From NCBI RefSeq assembly GCF_039555335.1, contig NC_092642.1:14084243-14148242 (forward strand): a DNA stretch of 64,000 bases, given 5' to 3'. The DNA comes from Amphiura filiformis (lineage: Eukaryota; Echinodermata; Ophiuroidea; Amphilepidida; Amphiuridae). The notes beneath the pieces are model-generated. The model saw nothing but the letters and a program-made list of their open reading frames with translations, was not told the DNA's origin and searched no databases. Positions 13,301 to 25,300 of the stretch are shown here, one piece after another. Made by a program: the position numbers and the translations under genes. Position 1 is the first letter of the stretch; the number at the start of each line of letters is the position of its first letter.

Positions 13301-16300
13301 TTTATATTAAGATTTATTGATGTCTTGCCTTCATAAAATGTATACTTTTATATGTCTTGCTGAATAATTACAAAGTTATTGCACTTTTACTACATGCATG
13401 TCTGAGAGTACACAAAAATACACATACTTTGGGCATATTTATCCTGCATTATCACACACTTTTCTCCTTCAATGTGTATATCCATAATCTTCTCTGCCCA
13501 TAGCCATGTGTCTTTCCTTGCAACTGCTTCACATAGTCTGTTGACTCCCAGCTCCGGCATTTGAATGACCAAGATGAGACTTCCATTTCCTATAGCTCTA
13601 ACGTTTATGTATCGTATTGGGATCATCAGCCTCTGTGATACCACTTCCCTAAATGCATTCACATCAGTCATGTGCATATGTCGAATGTTTCCTTTGATGC
13701 GGAATTCTACATCCTTTCCTGTTGAGCAAACATATGCCATATGTTAATCTATTATTAAATCAGGGATAAACTCATCATAACATAATCAATTTATTATTGT
13801 AATATTACTATTTCAGTCTGAAAATATTATGCACTGCTTTTTATTTATAAAAGTTGTGTTTTAAGGAGTATTTCATGATTCTAACATCTTCTTTTTTATG
13901 GTATGTTTCAGTAGATATCCATAAAAAATCTTATTCCTAAAATTTCACGAGTTTATGTGAATGACCTACGTTCCATAGGCCACTGTATTGTAACATTGAA
14001 TTTGACAATATTTTGGCCAGGCAAATGATTTTGCAAGAAATTGTTTGCACACAAACATTGTGTGGCCAGAGAGGTTTCCCATGATATTAAAAATCTCAAC
14101 CTATTTTTTTAGAAAGGGGTATGAGGCTGCATGTGGATCATGAAATGCCTTTTAAAGTTTTAACTTTAATTTTAACAAACTTTTTAATTTTAATTTTAAC
14201 TTTAATTTTAACAAACAAATGCTCTTAAAAGAGCATTTGTTTGTTAAAATCAAAGAAATAGATCACAATCACTTATCAACCATCCATTATTTATCTCAGC
14301 AATTATAATAACACATTGTCAAGGGACGGATAGCAAAGTCTGCACAGTATTTTTGTGGGACATGCATGAGATCACATCAAACATATCAAATTAAATTCTG
14401 AATACAAGAAATGTCCTTCTATTATAAAATAATTTTGATTTTTTGAAATTGGCGATATAATACAAATTTTATGGCAATTAATGTCCTACAAAATTTAGGT
14501 CTTTTGGAGAAAAAATGTGTATCATAAATATGAAAGGTCAGAATGTTCATATGATGGACTGCTTTTCATCCCAGCTACATACATTTTAAGTACATATCAT
14601 TAAATTTGTATTATATCACATATTTCAAAAAAATCAGAATTATTTGATATCAGAAGAGGACATCTCTCGTATTCAGAGTGCAATTCGATATGTATGTGGT
14701 GTGCTCTCATGTCCCACAAAAATACTGTGCAAATGTTGCTATCCGATCCCTTAAGTGATCTTGTGTCAAAATTAATTCTGAACTTGTGGATTATATTACC
14801 AATAGGAGAGACATACTATTATGTGATGATGTATATTCATACGTAGCGGTAAACGTAAATAGAAAGCAAAATTATATTTCTACGCTACACAAATTTGGTA
14901 CACTCACCGGAGCGCTTTCACTGGGTTAAAGAAGATGAGAATATAAAAACAAGTTTAGTAATTAATAATGCAAATTTTATGCAAATTAGCTCATGAATAA
15001 TTAATGAGCTCATAGCCAAATATAATGAAAAAAATCATTTGATTTACATTTTTGAAGTGTATGAGTACATCAATGTGGCATTTTCATGCAGTTTTACTGC
15101 CGTGTTTCTACATATAATAAAAAGAAATCCGAGTTACTTTGGACTTATATTTAAAAAGTTTATGGACATTTTTGGCCTATTTTTAGGGCAAAATTTGACC
15201 TAAAAATGGTTAAAAAATGAAAGTTTCCCACATTTTAAACCATTTTATGATGGGTAAATGGTAGTTATATTAGGAAAAAGGTTTTTTGTTGACAGAGAAG
15301 TGATTTTAAAATTATCAAAATTGTTCAAAAGATAAGACCTTATTTGTGTAAATAATTTTTGCACATGCACATTAAGCCATTTCGTGCCATATGGCACAAC
15401 ATTGATGGGGGTAATAGAATAGGGTTAACAAGATATACTGCCTTTGACATTTGAAGTTGCCTTTTGTGGCTAAATACACTTGCAATATTCATCTTAATTA
15501 TTTGGACTTCTTTACCAAAAGATTTTCCCCTTCTCTTGAACAAGACCAGAGGTTGTGTTTCCATAATCTCCTCCCTCTTCTGTGCATATTCTTCTGTGGC
15601 TTCATAAGCACTAGTCAGGCCTAATTTAACTAAGCACCACTGGACAAAAAAGAGATTATCTTCACTAAACATATGACATCTTTGCATCAAGTTGAAGAAC
15701 TCCTCTGCTGTTTTTATGTTGTCTAGTTGTTTTGCTTTAAGCCCATGCTCCAAAAAATCTGCACAAAGATAAACAGAATTCATGATTTGACCTACATTTC
15801 ACTACCAAATGTAATATTCTATCAAATATTTGGCGATGAAAAAAAACCCCAATATTTATACAGAATGTTTCAGATTCTTATTGTGGCAATTAAATCTGCC
15901 TAGTATATGTTTTGAAGCCAAGTTGACATACACAAACATGCAATTTTCAATGACAAAAAATGAGCCCCTCAATTGTCCATGCATGCATACTGTGACATGA
16001 ATGCCCATGTGTGTATCATGTGTTATAGGTTAATATTTCCATTATAGATTGTGAATTTGCGTAGTATTTTGAAATTGTATTTAAATTAATTTTTACTATG
16101 GACAATAATCACTCAAAATATTATGTAGGGGTGCTTATTCTGGGAGGGGTACAAATTAGGTCCAATATGGTATTATGGCTCATTGATTAATTCTTGGAAC
16201 GTCATCAACGCTTTGAGAAAGCCAGAAGGTTTCTGGCGAAACTGTCAGCAGAAAAACACAAGTTTATCATTTGGTCTTGGCAAATGAACTCGAAAATAGC

Positions 16301-19300
16301 TGAATTCTTGGAACAGTTAGGCTAACAAGTTTGTACAGAAAACCTCTGCAAGTCGAAAAGCTGACATATAATACGTACATCCAGTCGCAGCACCAATGCG
16401 GAATGAGAGGCATTTTCCCCCAGCCACTACAAAAAAATCACAAAATGTCCAATATTTTGTAGGCATTTTTGCCTCCCCGACCTTCTCACTCAGATTTTAC
16501 TTGTCTGCCCCACCCCAGGAAACAATTCCTGGTGCCATCACTGCATGCATCAATTTCTGGTGCATATTTTTTGCTCCCTGTGTTTTACTCACCTTCTATG
16601 CAAATTCCCTTCAATTTCTTCAAGTTTGGCTCAGATATTGCTTCACATATGTCATATTTCAAACATTGAAAAGCTGCATTTGGAATAGTATTTAGTATTT
16701 CGTTTTCTTTCTTTCTCTCGCTGCTGCTTGCTTCGACTTCCACTACTTCCATTGTTCCTCTTCCTTTTCTTTTTGTCTGCACAAAGAAGGAAGCATTTAT
16801 GTCATACAAATTAGACAATGGTTTAAGACTTGTTTTCACCTACATCATTGGGCTGCTAACAGGAATATTATTCTTTTTGTTCTTACACATGCATGACTAA
16901 CAAAATCAAGAAAATAGCTACACTTTGGTAACAGTATAATTGAATTACATCATAATAATAATAAAAAAATATAATATAACCATGCATGCTTATAAAGCTT
17001 GATACACAATTAAGTCTCAAAGCGCTAATCATATATCAGGTAAAGTCAAGGGAAATGCATGCAGTCAGGAATCATAGGATTACCAATTACAGCAAGCGAA
17101 GCAAGGCAAAATGTTTTGAGCAGTCACAGGAATCGAGACCTGTGGCCCCCACTTTTGAAAACCTACGGATGCCACTGTATCTGAGGTGAACATGATATTT
17201 GAAGAAATGTGACCCTTTACTCCAGCACTATAGTGTGCTGTCTGAGTAATGCCATTTTAGATTTTGCAGTGGCAGATTCGAATCAGTGCGTAGGGACAAA
17301 CTGCCATTCTATGCATGTGTATAAGCCCCCAGGATTATGTTGGCACGCACGATTGAATCTGTCACTACAAATTAAATCCAACATGGTGTTACTCTCAACT
17401 AAAGACAAGACAAGACTATGGGTGATTAGTAGTGCTAATACAGGGTGTCCCAAAAAAAAGAGGCCCCTCATTGCGCCCTCTTTTTCTCCTATTTCTGAAA
17501 AGTTGATCAAATATATTTTGGTATGTACAGAAATCTTGAGTCGTTAGCTTAAATAAACCAAAACAATTATATCAATCGGCTCACAACTTTTGAAGATATG
17601 CTCTTTTAAAGAAATGTACCCGTTTTTCACTCTGTCCACGGAGAAGGTTTCGCTACTTCAAAGATTGAAAAGGAGTACACATACCATGCATGAATATCAA
17701 ACATTCCTCAATGATAACTTTATAAAATAACTTTATTTATGGAATGGGCTTTACCGGTGGGTTTATGGGCAATGGATTTTGTAAATAGTGTCATTAATTT
17801 GTGGGTAAAATAGATGCCGAATGGGACTTCTTTTGCTTTACTTGCAATTACTTATTCTTGGTTGTTTATGCCTTTTTGTTTTATTATGTTTCTTACTTTC
17901 TTACTTTGTTGTTTCTTGCTTTCTTTTTTTTATTTACAACATAAATCATTTCTATTTTTACTAAGGTAGCCCTAAAATGCTGTATGGTTTGTATTTAGTT
18001 CTTCTGAAGTGAGTTTACTGTACTGTTCTGCCCTCTACCTGGTTGCCTTCTTGGCGAATACAGGTTTCAGCCCTTGTCCTCATTGCATCAATTGCGTTGC
18101 GTACGACAGCGTTCAAGCTTTGACTTACGTTTGGTGGCCAGAATGGTGGGAACTTAAAGTGAAAGATATCCTACTTATAGGAACATTTTCTAGGGTGAAA
18201 TTTTGTGTAGAAACTGAATCTGACATAAAAAATGCATAATTGTCAACTTGAAAATTTTCCCCATAGCACAGTACAGGCATATTTCTGCCCAAGTCCTCAA
18301 ATTTGAGCGAAAATTGTCGCATAAAAAAATAAGTCCTTCAAAACTGGGACTCTCAGGGCTAAACAAATATAAACTTGCTCTAGAGGGAGGTCTTGGCTAT
18401 AGCAAGTTTATATTTGTTTAGCCTTAAACCTCACAGTTTTGAAGGACTTTTTTTTTTTTTTTTGGCCTTTATTTTTTCACACCCACCAAAATGTTAGGGG
18501 TAGGGGTAACATATTACTACTTTAATTTTTGTCAGTATATTTAACTGAGTCAAATTTTATATCACAATTTAGCTATTGAAATACTGAACAAGAAGACACA
18601 AAAAGCATCTCAATAGCTCATACCATTGAGGAGTTATGGCTTTTTCAAGCTCAAAATTAGGCGAAAATTGCATTTTTTCCCAAACCAATTGTCACCCTGA
18701 CCCCAAACTTTCTAACCCTGTTACAAAAATAAAAGAAATAGATTTATCCCATTTAATGATTTGAATATCACAAATGTACCCTTGTCACATAATTAGCATT
18801 AAAAATTAGGCACTACTCAGTAGTTTTCAAAATCATTGAAAAATAAGGGGTTTTAAGTGCCAAAATCTGAAAATATGTGACATTTTACCCCTAGAAACAT
18901 TTAAGTAATCAAGAATTTTGATTATTTTCACCCCTAAATATTTTTTTCACATGCATGTCCGCCAAACGTAAGTCAAAGCTTGAATGCTGTCGTTACACCA
19001 TCCTTGTGCGCCGGATACTTGCGAATGCATTCAGTAATACGTTTGCGAAGATCTTGGATTTTGCCACAAAGGAAAAAAATCAAGTGGTGTGAGGTCTGGT
19101 GATCGTGCAGGTCACTCCACAGCATGAGCCATCCCAACCACTCTGTTTGCTATCCGTGAACAGAGTGAAAAACGGGTACTTTTATTCAAAAGCGCATATC
19201 TTCAAAATTTGTGAGCCGATTGAAATAATTGTTTTGGTTTATTAAAGCTAACGATTAAAGGTTTCTTTACATATCAAAATATATTTAATCAACTTCTCAG

Positions 19301-22300
19301 AAATAGGAGAAAAAGAGGGCACAATGAGGGGCCTCTTTTTTTGGGACACCCTGTATATAATTATTTGATATCCAAAGGATATTCTTCGTATTTGGAATGC
19401 AATTCAATATGTCTGATGTGTAATCATGCTTCTTATTTAATTTGCCCCTGAAGTATTTTTTGCCGGTGTATATCATGTACATTTCACCGCTGAGTCCTGA
19501 TTTTTAACAAGATTTATTTCACCCCTTATGTACTTCCTTATTTTTGTTTTAAGTGTATATCATTATAGCACCCTCTATAAATTTTGATCTCATTTTTCTG
19601 GGCCAACTGGTATTGAATTCACCAATTTCATTTGGCCTGGCCTGGAACTCCCAGGCGTGTTAAATTTGGTAACCACAATGTGTTTTGTCACAATTTCTTT
19701 GGAAATACATAGATTTGTGGAGTCAAATTTCATGATGGTATTATATGATACCAAAAACTCATCAACAATGTGAAAAATGGGGGGGGGGTGCTGGCGACCT
19801 TCTACGGACCTCTAAGGCTACAAGAAATAATTAAATAAACCTTTCAGCAACACATCCCTCCATGCTTTGAAATAAATGTCCAGCTGGTATCAATTCCTGT
19901 TGTTGGGTTGTTGCCTCAGCAGAATTTAAAAAAATGGAAAATTCTGTACGTTGACCGAAATATTGGTTAACCCTAACTGAACCAGTTTTGGAGTCTGTAC
20001 TTCACATATATTGCATGCATGTTTCACTCGCCTCTCCAATTTTGATAGGGCATGCATTTCCATTGTTTAGAGCAAGTGTGCCAATTATTTTTTCCTTGAT
20101 TGAAGCTTTCCGTGCCCATACATGTATGTGTGTTTGTATGATGATGTAATCGCACACCACGTGGGATACCTGCGCTTGCAGATGTTTTGTGAATTGAGCT
20201 TTTGTGGGTTTGGTTTGCTTAAAGCCTTAATGTACGATCTTTTTTCAGAATATACCTTTTTTTTTTCAAAACTGATTTTTTGGCATATTTGTAATACTTA
20301 CACATGTTCCAACTTAAATCTATGAGCAAACTGTCAAATTTGCCCTATTTGTAGTAAAACGGGATGATTTTCTGTTGGTCCAACATATTATCATAATTTT
20401 TCAGATTATGATAATATATCGATATCGGAATGGTCACAAATCGTAGTCTCCTACGAAACCATTTGGTTACGCTCCCTCCGAACATTGTGGAGGGAGCATA
20501 ACCAAACCGGCTGTGTAGGAGACTAACTCTGAGGCCGCACTCACCGTCCTAATCCAAAAAGTGCGAGATATTTTGAGTGATAAGAGGTGAAGTTTATGAT
20601 GTTGTTTCTTTGCAAATTTCCAATGTTTTTGCATCCAAATGTATAGGGAACTTTCATAATGATTGCATATTTAAACTATTTTATCATTTTGGAAGAAAAA
20701 AGAAAAATCTAAAAATTCAAAAAGATCGTACATTAAGGCTTTAAGGTTAATTCAGCCTACTCAGAGAAAAATGAAGGTGTTATTAACCCTAAGCGAACCA
20801 GGCCTATTTTAGCGAGGGGGAAGGAAAGAAGGAAGGAAGAACAAAAGACTAAAAAGAGAAAACTTCTTTTCTTGGGTGCGGTTTTGAACCACGGACCCCA
20901 CGGATCACTTGCCACAGGGTTTATGTAGGCTTTTCATGCCAATATGTGTGTTCAATGATGATGCAATTGCATCACATGGGATTGCAAATGCTTTGTCAAG
21001 TGAGCTTTTGTGAGGTTTGGTTCGGCAGAAAAGATGATAAAAGTGAAGGTCGCACACTGCCCACATCAAATAAATAAATGTCTACATCCGCCTACTGATG
21101 GAAACAATGATCTTATCCGATTGCATCAACTGGTACAATAAGTGGCTTCGCCAGTAAAGACTGTCTAGCTCTAAACAGTGCATGCCCTGCTATCAATTTG
21201 TTACATCAGTTGATCGCGAAATATAATTTCTGCAATGTTTGGCATGATCAGCTGCTAAGTTTGACCCAAGATGTGAAAAAGAGTTTCATTTTGGATACAA
21301 ATAGCATTTTTGGATACGTTTGGAGTCAAAATAGCTTGTAAGAAAGTATTGTTTGAATATCTTTATCATCTGTTGTAGGCGAAATTAAACGGAAAACAGG
21401 ATTCAGTAGAGAAAAACAAAAATATACACAACCTGTTTTTGGTAATTTCTTAAAAAATTGATGACATTTCCTAAAACATTCTCATTCATATCCGAACATT
21501 CATAGATATAGAACTAAACCCCAAACTTAACAATTGAATACATGAATTCAAAACCCACCCAAGTCCATGGGAACTGATTTTGAGAAAAAAAAAACCTGTG
21601 TATCATTTTAATCCTTCAGTTAGAATTACCTGGTCAATATGGTAAGTTTTATGTGCAATTATTAAATGAGTGGGTTAAAAACTGTATTATAGGTACAGCT
21701 CAACTTACCGTACTTTTCCTGACCAGACAGTCCATGCCAAAATTGTTACTACACCTTTACATTTCATCGAATCTCTTTTTGATGTCTGTCATTTTGAACA
21801 TCACACTTGAAAGATGTATGCTATGTAGAAACTTTATTTTGCAATTTCATAATTTGCATATTATTAGCATATTTGCAAGAAAAAACATGAAAATCAATAA
21901 ATACCTATATTTTTCACAATTTCAATATTTTATTAGAAATTAAGCATGTAGGCCATTTGTTATGACTTGATGAATGAAGCTGTTAAACAGATTTGGATAT
22001 TTTTGCTTATTTTTCCTTTTTTGCCCCAAAATGTGTAAAAATTAAAATTTTTTGGATGACCTATATTTTCTTTGAATATTTATCAAATTTCTTAATTTAG
22101 GTATAATACAGTGCAGAAAAAGATGTCAAAAAAATCTGTTAAACAGATTTCCAATAAAATGTTCCATTTTCCATTTTGGGTTAAATACTCAATTTTCATG
22201 CGCGGGATATTTGAAACATAAAATGAAAACATGTCCATTGCACTTTTTCCTCGAGATGTACTATAATATCAAGGTTACGGATATATTATAATCCCTTCTT

Positions 22301-25300
22301 ATCTTCACTGATCCATCAGATACCTATTGTTATGAATGATCAATGAAAAGGTTCAGAACTGGACTACTAATGGTCTGTCAAGTAGCCTATCTATAGTTAT
22401 TTTCATGACTGTGTCAACTCAAAAATCATGCAAGGTCGAATGTAGGAAAAGTATGATCAGTTGAGCTGTATGACGGTTAGCATTTCAGGGACTTTGTGGG
22501 GGTTCATTTTAAATGCTGGACTTGGGTGTTTTTTAAATCATATACAAAGACAACAATGTTGGAATGAGATTACCACTAGTAAGATAATACAAAATAAAGC
22601 ACACAGGTATGTATAATGTTGATAAGCATACTGCCATATAATATAAACCACACACTTTCCTTGATTAAACCTTTTTTTTTTTCAAAAGTCACTCTCCAGC
22701 AATTATGTGTTACAAGTGGACTTTTTTTACATACTGGATTTCAATCAATGTGTTACAAGACTCAAATCCTGGACTTGTGTGGTTCTTTCATACATACTAT
22801 TTTTCACATGCTCAATAGACACAGAGGATGAATTTTATTTGAGTTGTTCTTTCATGCATATGACAGGATATGTGTAGCAACAATTTCCCATGCTTAACTC
22901 AATTTGGCCAAAGTATGGACTTGGGTGGGTTTTGTATTCATGTATTCAATTCTATACTTGCCTCGTAAAAGACATCTGCTTTTGTGACTACACAACTGCA
23001 GATCGGCCTCCGATGACTCACTTTCCTGTTCCACATCTATACCAGATGTATCGCCATCCATGCTTGGTTGAGTCAATTTCTTGCGTGTAGCTCCTTGCAG
23101 CTGATTTGAAATCTGGCTTTCTAATTGTATAAACCAATGCAAACAATATATATTGGGAAGGTAATATAGTCAAAACCTAGAAACAATTACATGCAAGAAA
23201 TATTTTAAGAAATTGCTTTATTCCAAATTTCCAATAATGTGGTTGTGCAAGTAGAGCCATGTGACTTCCCCTGATTTTCCTGTACCAGCTTAATTAGGAC
23301 CAGTATTGAGTACCCCAAACCCACATTGCCCTTACCCCACATATCCCACTAATCCCCAATCCCATCCTACCACATACCTATCATTACCCGCCCTACCAAA
23401 CCCCTTACCCTAAACCTCCCACCACACCCTACTCTGCCCTTAACCTTGCCTTACCCCTACACTGCCTCACCCCTTACCCCACTAATCCCCAATTCCACCC
23501 CTACTACTTACCCCACCCTTACACACCTACCACAACCCTCCCATCCCACACTATCACATGACTCCCCTAACTTCACCTTACCCCACCCCACTGCTACCAC
23601 TTACCCCACCCTTACCCATACCCTTACCCTTATCCCACCCAACCCCTTACCCAACCAACCCCTTAAAATCAGTGAATAGATTATTTTGGATAAGAACAAA
23701 TTTTAGGTAGTTTGTTACAGTGGCGGATCAACAAATTTGCCTGGGTGAATTTGGGAAAGAGGGGGCACACTCAAAAATTTTGTCACCACCTTTTAGTGAA
23801 TAGCCGTGAAGTGGCCTGTTCAAAACTTGTACAAAACAAATTGCTAATTGAAACCATTTCGAAAACCACTTTTACACCATTGTTGTTATCATTGCAAAAC
23901 AAATAGTGTACGGCCCCAGAAGAGGCTTCTATTTTATCCATAAAATAACATAAAATTATCGTTTTTTGGCAGTTTGCCATCAAAATCGACTGGAAAATAG
24001 CAGGAAATGTGGTTGCTATGGTAACTGAAGAACCTGTGACTTCTGCAATCCTGAAATTGTGGTACTAGTTTGCATAAATAATATTAACTGCAATAAAAAC
24101 TTGTGTAAAGCAAGTAAACAATAAAAGTTGTGAAAAAATTCCCATTTTTAGCTAAAAATAAGCCTTTTATGCTGACCTTTGATTATACAGAGGTCATAGG
24201 CCTAGGTCAAAAACCGTTGTGTTTAGGATTGAAGTAGCCATGATTCACTTTTTTTGATGTATGCATTCATATCAATACAGTGGTGTACTTTTTATTTCAA
24301 ATATCTCAAATTTAAATATTTTTCCCGTAACTTTTTTGGTCAAAATTGAAAAATTCTCCGAAATAATGCATTTCCCCTGAAATATTTTATCAATATATAA
24401 CATGTAATTTTTTTGTTTATGAATATTGAATATACATGTTATATTCTTCACAGCAAATATGAAGTTCATACTTTATTGACTTTTAAAGATAAAGCGGTAT
24501 TAATAATTGACATTTTTGGTACAAAAACTGCATTTTTCAATTTCAGCACGAATATCCATTTAGATCAATTTAAGACCGAAATTCAACTTCATTATAACCA
24601 AAATTAAGTGTGGTATTTGTGAAAATTTTCTTGTTCTCCGCGCGCAATTGTTTCAAAGATTGGGAGGGGTGAGAGGCGCCATATATATCCTTAGCCTCGG
24701 GCGCCACAAACCCTATATAGCGACGTCACAGAAATATGTAACTGTTAACTTTTCAATTCAAACATCCAGCTCAATACATTGATATATATTTCTTGTCAAA
24801 TAAATTAATTTTCATGCCAAAAAAAAAAAAAAAATAGCATAAAAATTTGTAAATATTATAAAAATCATGAAAAAAACCATTTTTAACCCAAATTTTGCCT
24901 CAATATGGTATGGTGGAATAGATTTGTTCACCGATTTAAAACATTCATATAGGCCTATACCCTCTAATATTCAGAGCAAAAATAATAGAATTAAGTCACA
25001 AAACACAGATTTTCAACCAAATTATCTCAGTCCATGTCACTTTCAGAATTGCCAGCATACTTAAACAGACAGAGGAGACTCTACCAATAAATTCTAATCC
25101 ACCTTTGTCTAAAACTGATGCACGGGATCATAGTGGCCTCTCTACTATCAGTAGGGTTGGGCAAATCACCATACTTTTTTTGAAACGAGTGTTTTCTATG
25201 GCGAAATTTAGTGTAGAGTCCAAATCTGCTAACCGTTTTTACGTATGATGACATTTGATACCACTAAAGTTCAAAAATTCAAAATGGCCGCCAAAATCAC

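Larger units (their letters stand above)
17441..19353. mobile_element. Tc1/mariner-type element, non-autonomous, 1.9 kb
   Basis: Begins cagggtgtcccaaaaaaaag and ends in its reverse, each flanked by TA (17439-17440, 19354-19355), the Tc1/mariner target duplication. The inverted repeats extend about 200 bases (gaggcccctcatt..., aaacaattat.tcaatcggctcaca). A minus-strand transposase remnant is present at 19015-19125. A hairpin element is inserted at 18331-18449. Confidence 0.75.
16777..22961. other. Gene A unresolved interval
   Basis: The phase mismatch between the flanking exons predicts a missing exon of length 2 modulo 3 here. I found no basic exon like 52977-53099. Known contents: the mariner-type element, the dispersed repeat, a possible tRNA-like relic near 20868-20915 (minus, box gtggttcaaaaccgc), and inverted-repeat element 21532-22951. 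Confidence 0.4.

Noticed and set aside
17209..17547. 112-codon plus-strand ORF
   Set aside because: It runs from unique sequence into the terminal repeat of the mariner-type element; no domain.
20868..20915. tRNA gene on the minus strand
   Set aside because: The gtggttcaaaaccgc box stands alone; no A box or acceptor stem pairing found.
23287..23668. Telomeric repeat
   Set aside because: The word order is CCCTTA/CCCCAC with irregular period, not CCCTAA.
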